DNA of 19,465 nucleotides from an uncultured Clostridium sp. (GTDB lineage Bacteria; Bacillota; Clostridia; Clostridiales; Clostridiaceae), in assembly GCF_934754915.1 (NCBI RefSeq), contig NZ_CAKVKB010000065.1, positions 1 through 19,465 of the forward strand, read 5' to 3'. Below are positions 6,181 through 13,019 of this stretch, piece after piece. Both the position numbers and the translations under genes were made by a program. Position 1 is the first letter of the stretch, and each line of letters starts with the position of its first letter. The notes below the pieces were generated by a model that made no database searches, was not told the origin of the DNA, and saw only the letters and a program-made list of their open reading frames with translations.

Positions 6181-7602
6181 ATGATGATGATAAAGAGGTT
6201 AACATTTCTTTTTATAAGTATGTTTCTTACATTTTTATTGTGTGAACCTTTCTTTCTAGCAAGAAGCACTAAATATGCAGCAGCGGAAAGTGATACAAAA
6301 GAATACACTATATCAAAACCATATGATAATAAATTTGATTACAATTATGAAAGAAAAGATAAAAATGACAGTTTAGAAAAAACATCAATAGAACAGATAG
6401 ATTTAGAAAATTCAGAAGCTGAGGTATGTCTGAAAGACGATGATTTGGAAAACAACACTTATGAGTTTCAAAATGATTATGAAACAGAAAAAGATGAAAA
6501 ACAAGTGAAGGATTTGAAAATTGAAGATATTGGAGGAAATGCAAAAGGCCAGATACAGACATTATATGATTATATAAGTAAAATGAAGACAGATGTAGAG
6601 CTCTTGCAGAATCTTGACCCAGTAGAATATATAAATACTTTTATTTTAGAAGGAAAAGGAAACTTATCATTTGATGTGATTGTAAAAGCAGTGCTGAGCT
6701 TATTTTTTAAAGAAGTAAAAAGTGTATTAGGACTTACAGTATCCATAGTTACAATTTCAATATTATGTGCACTTTTAAAAAATCTTCAAGAATCATTTGC
6801 AGATGAAAGTATATCACAGGTGGCTTTTTATGCATGTTATGCTATTGTCGTAATAATACTTTCAAAGAGTTTTATAATTTCCATATCGTTAGCTCAGGAT
6901 GTAATAAATGACATATCAAATTTCATGAATGCACTTCTGCCAATACTTGCAACAATGATTGGTTTAGCAGGAGGGATAACTCAAGCAGCAACTTTAGATC
7001 CATTTATTATTGGATCTGTAATATTTATACCGAAGATTTATACAAAGATTATTATACCAATGATTTTAATTGGATTTGTACTTGAGTTTGCAAATAATAT
7101 TTCTGAAGAGCATAAAATAACAAATCTCTGTAAGCTGACAAAACAGTGTATTTTATGGTTTCAAGGAATAATACTTACTGCATTTATAGCAATGCTTACC
7201 ATAAGAGGGATAACTTCAAATACAATAGATGCTGTTACATTAAAAACAGCTAAGTTTGCAGTAGATAATTTTATACCAATAGTAGGAAAAACATTTTCTG
7301 ATGCAATAACATCTGTGGCAGGATATTCGCTCATAATTAAAAATGCAGTCAGTTCTGTGGGTCTTGTTGTAGTTCTTTTAATACTTCTTTATCCAATATT
7401 AAAACTGGTTCTTATGACATTTATATATAAAATTTCAGCAGCACTTGTTGAGCCTGTTAGTGATTCAAGAATAACAAAAGCATTAGAATCAGCTGGAACA
7501 TCCATGGTACTCATAATTTCATGTGTACTTACTGTAAGTTTTATGTTTTTTATACTCATTGCAATTATGGCACAGGCAGGAAGTTTTGTAGTAGGAGGAT
7601 GA
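6181..7602 (+). CDS. spoIIIAE: Stage III sporulation protein AE with extended acidic N-terminal region
   Basis: This polytopic membrane protein has 473 residues. A signal-like N-terminus (about residues 5-27, then AAAES at 34-38) is followed by about 75 charged residues dominated by Asp, Glu, Lys and Asn, then a region starting near residue 120 that leads into the conserved multi-helix domain (about 160-470, with LPILATMIGLAGG and ALVEPVSDSRI). B. subtilis SpoIIIAE has about 400 residues, so most of the excess lies in the acidic stretch. Three tandem ATG codons (6181-6189) make the exact start uncertain, and the only ribosome site is a weak AAAGG at 6163-6167. SpoIIIAE is required for channel assembly during engulfment; it follows AD by 55 bases. 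Confidence 0.95.
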   Translation: MMMIKRLTFLFISMFLTFLLCEPFFLARSTKYAAAESDTKEYTISKPYDNKFDYNYERKDKNDSLEKTSIEQIDLENSEAEVCLKDDDLENNTYEFQNDYETEKDEKQVKDLKIEDIGGNAKGQIQTLYDYISKMKTDVELLQNLDPVEYINTFILEGKGNLSFDVIVKAVLSLFFKEVKSVLGLTVSIVTISILCALLKNLQESFADESISQVAFYACYAIVVIILSKSFIISISLAQDVINDISNFMNALLPILATMIGLAGGITQAATLDPFIIGSVIFIPKIYTKIIIPMILIGFVLEFANNISEEHKITNLCKLTKQCILWFQGIILTAFIAMLTIRGITSNTIDAVTLKTAKFAVDNFIPIVGKTFSDAITSVAGYSLIIKNAVSSVGLVVVLLILLYPILKLVLMTFIYKISAALVEPVSDSRITKALESAGTSMVLIISCVLTVSFMFFILIAIMAQAGSFVVGG

Positions 7603-7608
7603 TTTTTA

Positions 7609-8217
7609 ATGGAAAATTTAAAAAGTTTTGCAGCTACCCTTACTACTATTCTAATATTTATGAGTGCAGTTGAGATTCTTGCGCCTGATAAAAAATTCAA
7701 GAAATATATATCTTTTGTTTTAGGACTCATACTTATAAGCACTATTTTAAATCCTATAGTTCAATTTATAAGTAATGGAGAAAAGAATGTGCTTGAGGGA
7801 ATTGAAAATTATAAAACAGTATTTTCAGCAGAACAGAACAAGGTTAATATTGATGGAACCATGTCTTATGAAGGAAATAGAGATAATGAAGATGTTAGAA
7901 AGCAGGCTTTTATCAATAACTTTAATAAAAATTGTGAGAGTATTCTTGAAAATCATTTCAAAAACATTAAATTTAAAGCAGATGTTGAATGTGATGTTGA
8001 TTTTAATAACATAAATATAAGTATTAAAAAGCTGAGGATAGGAATAAGGGATAGCAAAGTAAAAAAAATCCAGAAAGTTGAAATTGGAAATGATAAAAAT
8101 GAACAGGCTGATGAAAAAGACAAATTAAAACAAGAGTATAAGGATGTTGTGAGATATGCATCTGATGAATTAGAAATAGCTGAGGAAAAAATAGAAATAT
8201 ATATTCTGGAGGAATAG
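7609..8217 (+). CDS. spoIIIAF: Stage III sporulation protein AF
   Basis: The 202-residue protein has two N-terminal membrane helices (about residues 7-25 and 34-53) around the motif APDKKFKKYISFVLGL, which is typical of SpoIIIAF, and then a charged extracytoplasmic domain ending in the conserved pattern EIAEEKIEIYILEE. That soluble domain has a ring-building-motif-like fold in B. subtilis (known, not seen). Its AGGAGG (7593-7598) lies within the last codons of spoIIIAE, 10 bases before ATG, so translation is likely coupled. Confidence 0.94.
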   Translation: MENLKSFAATLTTILIFMSAVEILAPDKKFKKYISFVLGLILISTILNPIVQFISNGEKNVLEGIENYKTVFSAEQNKVNIDGTMSYEGNRDNEDVRKQAFINNFNKNCESILENHFKNIKFKADVECDVDFNNINISIKKLRIGIRDSKVKKIQKVEIGNDKNEQADEKDKLKQEYKDVVRYASDELEIAEEKIEIYILEE

Positions 8218-8229
8218 GAGAGGCTGTAT

Positions 8230-8862
8230 ATGAATATAAAAAAATTGATAGATGATATTAAAGATTTTTTTGAAAAAAACTCAAAGATAAAGAGACTGAG
8301 TGTAATATGCCTTGTACTTGTTTTTATACTTATTGCCCTTAATGTAATAGGAGAAAATAAGGGACTTAACAGTATTATTCCATCTGTAACAAATAATAAT
8401 TCTAGAAATGGAAGCAGTGCTGTTGACACATCCAGTATAAGTGAAGAAAAAATTATGACAAGTGATGAATATGAAGAAAAACAAAAAGCTGATCTTATAA
8501 ACATATTAAAAAAGATGAATGGTGTTGGTGATGTTGATGTTATGCTGACATTTGAAAGTGGTGAGCAGAAAGTGCCTGCATATGATACTACAGCTCAGAA
8601 GTCAACTACAGAAGAAACAGATACTCAGGGAGGAAAAAGAGTAAATAATCAAAACAATGATAATTCAAAAGTGGTAATGACACAAAATGATGGGAAAAAT
8701 GAACCTTTTATATTGACAACATATAAGCCTAAAATAGTTGGAATAGTAATTGTAGCAGAAGGTGCAGAAGATAGTAAAACTAAATATGAAATTGAACAGG
8801 CAGTTTCAAAATTATATAACTTAAGTTTAGAAAAGGTTAATGTATATAGTATGAAAAAATAG
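8230..8862 (+). CDS. spoIIIAG: Stage III sporulation protein AG, ring-forming channel protein
   Basis: The 210-residue protein has a short basic N-terminus, one membrane helix (about 23-40), a Ser/Asn-rich linker, and a domain from about residue 83 opening with ADLINILKKMNGVGDVDVML and closing with KLYNLSLEKVNVYSMKK. SpoIIIAG forms a large ring in the intermembrane space resembling EscJ/PrgK/FliF rings. The low-complexity stretch at about 117-145 (Thr/Gln/Asn/Asp-rich) corresponds to the inserted beta region seen in the family. TAGGAGAGG at about 8215-8223 lies just before the start. It is slightly shorter than the B. subtilis protein (about 229). Confidence 0.95.
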   Translation: MNIKKLIDDIKDFFEKNSKIKRLSVICLVLVFILIALNVIGENKGLNSIIPSVTNNNSRNGSSAVDTSSISEEKIMTSDEYEEKQKADLINILKKMNGVGDVDVMLTFESGEQKVPAYDTTAQKSTTEETDTQGGKRVNNQNNDNSKVVMTQNDGKNEPFILTTYKPKIVGIVIVAEGAEDSKTKYEIEQAVSKLYNLSLEKVNVYSMKK

Positions 8863-8903
8863 CATATAAATAATTATAGGGATATGATGGGAGGAAGTTT
8901 ATT

Positions 8904-9443
8904 ATGACAAAAAAACAATGTGGGATTATTTTTACATTACTTGCATTAATATTATGTACAGGAGTTCTTGCAGCAAAACTTAACAATGGAGGATTGAACG
9001 ATCCAGCAGATTTAAGTCAGGTGTTATCATCTGAAACAATAACTAAAGATGACCAAAATATTAATGAAGAGTGTAAAGATACACAGACTTTAAGTAGTCA
9101 GAATTATTTTTATGAAGCTAGAAGTGAGAGAGAACAGAAGGATTCAGCAACAATACAATCGTTAAATGCAATAATTGATGATGCAAATACTTCAAAGGAA
9201 CAAAAAGATGAAGCATCTAAGGAATTAACTAAAAAAACTATGGCAAAAGACAATGAGGGAAGAATAGAATTAAATATAAAAAATAAAGGATTTGAAGATG
9301 CTTTATGCATGCTTCAAGATAACAAAGCAACTGTAGTAGTAAAATCTTCAACAGGAATTGAAGAAAGTGATAGTGTTGCAATTCAAGAAATCGTTCAAGA
9401 TGTGTCAAACATAAAAGATGTAATTATTGAAGTTCAGAAATAA
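8904..9443 (+). CDS. spoIIIAH: Stage III sporulation protein AH, SpoIIQ partner
   Basis: The 179-residue protein has an N-terminal membrane helix (about 6-24), a polar linker, and a C-terminal domain beginning ARSEREQKDSATIQSLNAII (about residue 71), the recognisable SpoIIIAH signature, and ending with NIKDVIIEVQK. SpoIIIAH sits in the mother-cell membrane and its extracytoplasmic domain interlocks with SpoIIQ from the forespore; whether this organism has a SpoIIQ cannot be seen in this window. GGGAGG at about 8890-8895 precedes the ATG. It is the last gene of the operon. No clear terminator lies between it and the asp23 promoter. Confidence 0.95.
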   Translation: MTKKQCGIIFTLLALILCTGVLAAKLNNGGLNDPADLSQVLSSETITKDDQNINEECKDTQTLSSQNYFYEARSEREQKDSATIQSLNAIIDDANTSKEQKDEASKELTKKTMAKDNEGRIELNIKNKGFEDALCMLQDNKATVVVKSSTGIEESDSVAIQEIVQDVSNIKDVIIEVQK

Positions 9444-9448
9444 TGTAA

Positions 9449-9477
9449 TTGTAAAGTTAAATTTTATTTGTTATAAT
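9449..9477 (+). promoter_or_regulatory. Strong sigma-A promoter of the Asp23-family gene
   Basis: TTGTAA (9449-9454) and a perfect TATAAT (9472-9477) are 17 bases apart, and TGT directly before the hexamer gives an extended -10. Transcription would start near 9484, about 47 bases before the start codon. Confidence 0.8.
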
Positions 9478-9494
9478 GAACATAAGATTAGCAT

Positions 9495-9512
9495 GTTTTG
9501 TTATTACAAAAC
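9495..9512 (+). promoter_or_regulatory. 5' leader hairpin before the Asp23-family gene
   Basis: GTTTTGT (9495-9501) and ACAAAAC (9506-9512) form a perfect 7-bp stem with a 4-base loop. It lies about 11 bases into the predicted transcript and ends 2 bases before the ribosome site at 9515-9520. It may stabilise the 5' end, tune translation, or act as an operator. Confidence 0.45.
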
Positions 9513-9530
9513 CGAGGAGGTTAAGATAGC

Positions 9531-9914
9531 ATGGAAGATATAAAGAATGATGAAAATATCGGAATTGTTAAAATTTCTGATGAAGTTGTCAGCGTTATAG
9601 CTGGAATAGCAGCACAGGAAGTTGAAGGCATATTAGATTATCAAAATAGTATGGCAAGCAACTTGACAAATATATTTAAGGGTAAAAAAAATAACAATTC
9701 TAAAGGAACTAAAGTTACTTTGGAAGGTGATAAAGCTATAATAGATATGAATATAGCAGTTGAGTATGGAAAAAAGATTAATGAATTAGCAGCTTTGGTG
9801 CAGGAAAATGTTAAAAAGACTGTTGAAGCAATGACTGGTCTTGAAGTAGATTCTGTTAATATATGCGTCCAAAGTATTTACTTACCAAAAGAAGAAGGAA
9901 ATGAATCTAAATAG
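9531..9914 (+). CDS. Asp23/Gls24 family envelope stress response protein (YqhY-like)
   Basis: The 127-residue acidic protein carries the Asp23 fold signatures GIVKISDEVVSVIAGIAAQEV near the N-terminus (from residue 11), the strand IDMNIAVEYGKKI (71-83) and VDSVNICVQSI (106-116). A Lys/Asn-rich loop at about 50-59 interrupts the domain, as is usual. Members next to nusB are YqhY-type; in B. subtilis yqhY follows accB-accC and is linked with acetyl-CoA carboxylase activity, but no acc genes are present here. The gene has its own strong promoter and a clean AGGAGG (9515-9520), suggesting an abundant protein, and a terminator follows directly. Confidence 0.9.
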   Translation: MEDIKNDENIGIVKISDEVVSVIAGIAAQEVEGILDYQNSMASNLTNIFKGKKNNNSKGTKVTLEGDKAIIDMNIAVEYGKKINELAALVQENVKKTVEAMTGLEVDSVNICVQSIYLPKEEGNESK

Positions 9915-9923
9915 TTTAGTTTT

Positions 9924-9950
9924 CACCCTCTGAAATTTCAGAGGGTGTTT
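9924..9950 (+). terminator. Palindromic intrinsic terminator after the Asp23-family gene
   Basis: Bases 9924-9947 form a perfect 24-base palindrome; as RNA it folds into a 9-bp GC-containing stem (9924-9932 / 9939-9947) with a 6-base loop, followed by TTTAATTTG. The gene thus appears to be monocistronic. Confidence 0.85.
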
Positions 9951-9979
9951 AATTTGACTTGTATTTATAAAGATATAAG

Positions 9980-10007
9980 TTTAAAAGATGTAAAAAGTGT
10001 GTATAAT
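9980..10007 (+). promoter_or_regulatory. Candidate promoter of nusB
   Basis: A perfect TATAAT at 10002-10007 lies 46 bases before the nusB start. The best -35 is TTTAAA at 9980-9985 (16-base spacer), which is weak. TTGACT at 9954-9959 is a better -35 but its nearest -10 (TATAAG, 9974-9979) is only 14 bases away. Confidence 0.4.
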
Positions 10008-10052
10008 GTTAAATGTGCATGATTAATATGACATATATTTTAGGAGGATTCG

Positions 10053-10448
10053 ATGAATAGAAAATTATCTAGGGAAAAAACAATGGAGTTATTATTTGGA
10101 ATGACTTGCAGTAAAGATAGAGCTGTTGAAGCTGTTGAAACTTTTGTTGAAAATTATGAAGGAAATATAAAGGAAATTGATTTAACATATGTCAAAAGAG
10201 CATTAATAGGAATTGAAAACAATATAGAAGCTATAGATGAAGCTATATCTTCTAACTTGCAGAATTGGAAAATTGATAGAATTTCTAAGGTTAATCTTGC
10301 AATTTTAAGACTTGCTGCATATGAAATTATTTTTGATGAAGATGTACCAAAAAATGTTGCAATAAATGAAGCTTTAGAAATAACAAGAAAATATTCTGAT
10401 GAAAAAAGCGTTTCATTTATTAATGGAGTACTAGATAAAATAAAGTAA
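10053..10448 (+). CDS. nusB: Transcription antitermination factor NusB
   Basis: The 131-residue all-helical protein has the B. subtilis length and the family marks SREKTMELLFGM (residues 5-16), NWKIDRISKVNLAILRLAAYEI (from 71), DVPKNVAINEALEITRKYSDEKS (from 97) and the ending FINGVLDKI. With NusE (S10) it binds boxA RNA and supports antitermination of rRNA operons. AGGAGG at 10042-10047 lies 5 bases before ATG. It stands alone between two terminators, unlike the continuous nusB-folD layout of some Firmicutes. Confidence 0.96.
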   Translation: MNRKLSREKTMELLFGMTCSKDRAVEAVETFVENYEGNIKEIDLTYVKRALIGIENNIEAIDEAISSNLQNWKIDRISKVNLAILRLAAYEIIFDEDVPKNVAINEALEITRKYSDEKSVSFINGVLDKIK

Positions 10449-10473
10449 TTTATACATAATAATATGTAATGAG

Positions 10474-10510
10474 GAGGATGGATAAGTTTTGGCTTATGCA
10501 CCTCTTTTTT
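10474..10510 (+). terminator. Intrinsic terminator after nusB
   Basis: The stem pairs GAGG-TG-ATAAG (10474-10486, with one bulge and one mismatch) with CTTAT-CA-CCTC (10493-10504) across a 6-base loop, followed by six T (10505-10510). Confidence 0.8.
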
Positions 10511-10746
10511 ATTGAAATTGAATAAATATTAATGATTATATCAATAAATAAAATTAATATTTAAAGAAAGCATGTAAAGATTTGATATTTGGTTGTTTTT
10601 TAAAATTGATTATGGCTAATTGAAATGTATATATATAAACAATTATTGAAAAAATATAAAAGTAAAGTTAAAATAGACACATAGATAAAATTTAAAATAG
10701 TATCATTAGAAATATAGATACAAATGAGAAAGTGGGGAATTAGATA
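10511..10746. other. AT-rich intergenic region with candidate folD promoter
   Basis: Of the 298 bases between nusB and folD, the first part holds the terminator. The remaining 236 are very AT-rich and contain no open frame with a ribosome site. The best promoter match is TTGATT (10606-10611), 16-base spacer, TATATA (10628-10633), about 110 bases before folD; the low-complexity context makes this weak. AGTGGGG at 10731-10737 is the folD ribosome site. Confidence 0.35.
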
Positions 10747-11595
10747 GTGGGGCAATTAATTAATGGAAAAGAAGTAGCAGCAAAAGTTAAGGAAGAAATA
10801 AAAAGCTTTGTAGAAGATAGAAAGGAAAAGAATCTTAAGATTCCTAAAATAGCATCTATTTTAGTAGGAGAAGATGGCGGATCTATTTATTATATGAATA
10901 GTCAGGAAAAAGTTGCTGTATCTCTTGGTGTACAGTTTGAAAAGGTTATTTTAAGAGAAGAATCCAGTGATGAAGATGTGATAAATGAAATTCACAGATT
11001 AAATGAAGACGATAATATTCAGGGAATAATTCTTCAGCTTCCATTACCAAAACATTTGGATGAAAAGAAGATAATAAAGGAAATTTCAGTTAAAAAGGAT
11101 ATTGATTGTCTTACATTTGAAAGTCAAGGAAAATTGTATATGGGAGAACCAGGATTTTTACCATGTACACCAAATTCAGTTGTTACATTAATAAAGAGTT
11201 TAAATAGTGATATAAGTGGGAAAAATGTAGTTGTACTTGGAAGAAGCAATATTGTCGGAAAACCAGCAGCACAGCTTTTATTGAATGAAAATGCAACTGT
11301 AACAATATGCCATTCAAGAACAAAAAATCTTAAAGAAGTGTGTAAAAAAGCAGATATATTGGTTGTTGCTATTGGTAAACCAAAATTCATAGACGAAAGT
11401 TATGTAAATGAAAATGCTATTGTAATAGATGTAGGAACATCACGTTTTGAAGGAAAAATAACAGGAGATGTTGATTTTGATAAGGTTATAGATAAATGTG
11501 CTTATTTAACACCAGTTCCAGGAGGCGTAGGAGCTTTAACAACTACCCTTTTAATAAAAAATGCATGTGAGGCTTTAAAGGAAAATGAAAATTAA
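10747..11595 (+). CDS. folD: FolD, methylenetetrahydrofolate dehydrogenase with altered cyclohydrolase site
   Basis: The 282-residue enzyme oxidises 5,10-methylene-THF to methenyl-THF with NADP; bifunctional members then hydrolyse this to 10-formyl-THF. Family marks are ILQLPLPKHLD (95-105), KDID at 117-120 (Asp120 matching the folate-binding Asp), the dinucleotide site VLGRSNIVGKP (163-173), CHSRTKNL (188-195) and TPVPGGVGALT (255-265). The catalytic Tyr is Tyr49, but the Lys four residues later in the YxxxK motif is Gln53 (YMNSQ), and the usual PGGVGP has Ala. In the human enzyme loss of this Lys removes cyclohydrolase activity (recalled), so this FolD is probably dehydrogenase-only. Start is GTG with AGTGGGG nine bases upstream. 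It overlaps xseA by 11 bases and heads the downstream gene run. Confidence 0.93.
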   Translation: MGQLINGKEVAAKVKEEIKSFVEDRKEKNLKIPKIASILVGEDGGSIYYMNSQEKVAVSLGVQFEKVILREESSDEDVINEIHRLNEDDNIQGIILQLPLPKHLDEKKIIKEISVKKDIDCLTFESQGKLYMGEPGFLPCTPNSVVTLIKSLNSDISGKNVVVLGRSNIVGKPAAQLLLNENATVTICHSRTKNLKEVCKKADILVVAIGKPKFIDESYVNENAIVIDVGTSRFEGKITGDVDFDKVIDKCAYLTPVPGGVGALTTTLLIKNACEALKENEN

Positions 11596-12784
11596 AACTT
11601 TAACTGTTTCGGAAGTAACAAGTTATATTAAAAGAGTTCTTGATAATGATTTTATTTTAAATAATCTCTCTGTAAAAGGGGAGATTTCTAATTTAAAATA
11701 TCATAGCAGCGGACATATTTATTTTTCCCTCAAGGATGATAAAGGAAAAGTAAATTGTGTAATGTTTAGAGGAAATGCTGTTTCTTTGAATTTTAAACTT
11801 GAAGAAGGAATGTCAGTAATTATAAATGGCAGAGCTTCAATATATCCAGCAACAGGTTCATTTCAGATTTACTGTGATGAAATTGAAAAGGAAGGTCAGG
11901 GAGAGCTTTTCTTAAAATTTGAGAAATTAAAGGCAAAACTTTTAAAAGAAGGATATTTTGATGAAAATCATAAAAAAGATATTCCAGCTTATCCTAAGAA
12001 AATAGGAGTTGTTACATCTTCTACAGGTGCTGCAATAAGAGATATAATAAATGTAGCAAGAAGAAGAAATGATAAAATAGATATAGTCCTTTATCCAGCC
12101 AAAGTACAAGGTATTGGAGCTTATAAAGAAGTTATAGAAGGAATAGAATATTTTAATAGAAAAAACAGTGTGGATGTCATAATTGTAGGAAGAGGAGGAG
12201 GATCATTAGAAGAACTTTGGAATTTTAATGAAGAGGAACTTGCAATGGCAGTTTATGATTCTCATATTCCTATAATTTCAGCTGTAGGTCATGAAATAGA
12301 TTTTACTATATGTGATTTTGTATCAGATTTCAGGGCAGCAACACCATCTCAAGGAGCTGAAATAGCAGTGCCTTTAAAAAGTGAAATATTAAATACTATA
12401 GATAATATATACAGAATTTTAAATGATAGTGTTGAATATAAGCTTAAAAGCTGTAGAGATAATATATTAAATTATGAAAGAATATTGAAAATACATTCAC
12501 CAATGAATCTTATTGCAAATTCTTATTTAGAGACTGACAAGTTAAAAGAACGATTAAATTTTGCAATAAAGACAAAACTAAATAAAGAAAAAAAGAATAT
12601 TGAAAATTTAAACAATCTTCTTGCTGCATATAATCCTGTTAAAGTTATAGAAAAAGGATATGCTATAATAGAAGATGATAAAAATAATATAATAACTTCA
12701 AAAAAAATGTTGAATGAAGAAAAGAAGTTAAATATAATTCTTAAAGATGGAAATGTTAGAGGAAGTTTCATTCCAGAAGAATAG
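11585..12784 (+). CDS. xseA: Exodeoxyribonuclease VII large subunit
   Basis: The 399-residue catalytic subunit has an N-terminal OB fold (about 1-100, with LKYHSSGHIYFSLKD and VMFRGNA), the nuclease domain with GVVTSSTGAAIRDI (141-154) and VGRGGGSLEELWNFNEE (201-217), then AVGHEIDFTICDFVSDFRAATPSQGAE (233-259), and a Lys-rich coiled-coil C-terminal part (about 265-365). With XseB it degrades single-stranded DNA. It is somewhat shorter than the E. coli and B. subtilis proteins (about 450), the lost length being in the helical C-terminal part. It begins inside folD, with only AAAGGA as ribosome site, so coupled translation is likely. Confidence 0.96.
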   Translation: MKIKTLTVSEVTSYIKRVLDNDFILNNLSVKGEISNLKYHSSGHIYFSLKDDKGKVNCVMFRGNAVSLNFKLEEGMSVIINGRASIYPATGSFQIYCDEIEKEGQGELFLKFEKLKAKLLKEGYFDENHKKDIPAYPKKIGVVTSSTGAAIRDIINVARRRNDKIDIVLYPAKVQGIGAYKEVIEGIEYFNRKNSVDVIIVGRGGGSLEELWNFNEEELAMAVYDSHIPIISAVGHEIDFTICDFVSDFRAATPSQGAEIAVPLKSEILNTIDNIYRILNDSVEYKLKSCRDNILNYERILKIHSPMNLIANSYLETDKLKERLNFAIKTKLNKEKKNIENLNNLLAAYNPVKVIEKGYAIIEDDKNNIITSKKMLNEEKKLNIILKDGNVRGSFIPEE

Positions 12785-12794
12785 GAGTTTAAAA

Positions 12795-13019
12795 ATGGCC
12801 AGAAAAGAAAGTTATGAAGAAATGTTATCTAAACTTCAAGAAATTTTAAATAATCTTGAAAATGACCAGCTTAATCTTGAAGATTCAATGAAATCATATG
12901 AAAATGGTGTAAAACTCGTGAATAAGATTTATAAGACCCTTAATGCATATGAAGGAAAGATTTCCATAATTAAAGATGAAAAAGAAGTGGAGTTTGGTGA
13001 AAGTGATATCGATAGATAA
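12795..13019 (+). CDS. xseB: Exodeoxyribonuclease VII small subunit
   Basis: The 74-residue helical protein shows the family pattern SYEEMLSKLQEIL (6-18), LEDSMKSYENGVKL (28-41) and a charged tail. It forms a helical hairpin that binds the XseA coiled coil in the exonuclease VII complex. An in-frame ATG at 12747 would add 16 residues inside xseA, but ATG 12795 gives the standard opening and has AGGAG at 12783-12787. The stop lies 17 bases into ispA. Confidence 0.94.
   Translation: MARKESYEEMLSKLQEILNNLENDQLNLEDSMKSYENGVKLVNKIYKTLNAYEGKISIIKDEKEVEFGESDIDR

Noticed and set aside
7389..7742. 117-codon minus-strand frame opposite the end of spoIIIAE and start of spoIIIAF
   Set aside because: Shadow of conserved membrane-protein coding sequence, with no independent support.
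7953..8504. 183-codon minus-strand open frame opposite spoIIIAF/AG
   Set aside because: Ser/Phe/Leu-rich translation is typical of the antisense of Lys/Glu-rich coding DNA; both sense genes are secure.
10511..10746. Possible small gene or riboswitch upstream of folD
   Set aside because: Only very short frames without ribosome sites and no stable GC-containing hairpin were seen; the stretch is simple AT-rich DNA.
12976..13002. ATG 12976 as start of ispA
   Set aside because: It lies upstream of the GGAG at 12989-12992 and would add nine non-family residues within xseB; GTG 13003 fits better, though this is not certain.
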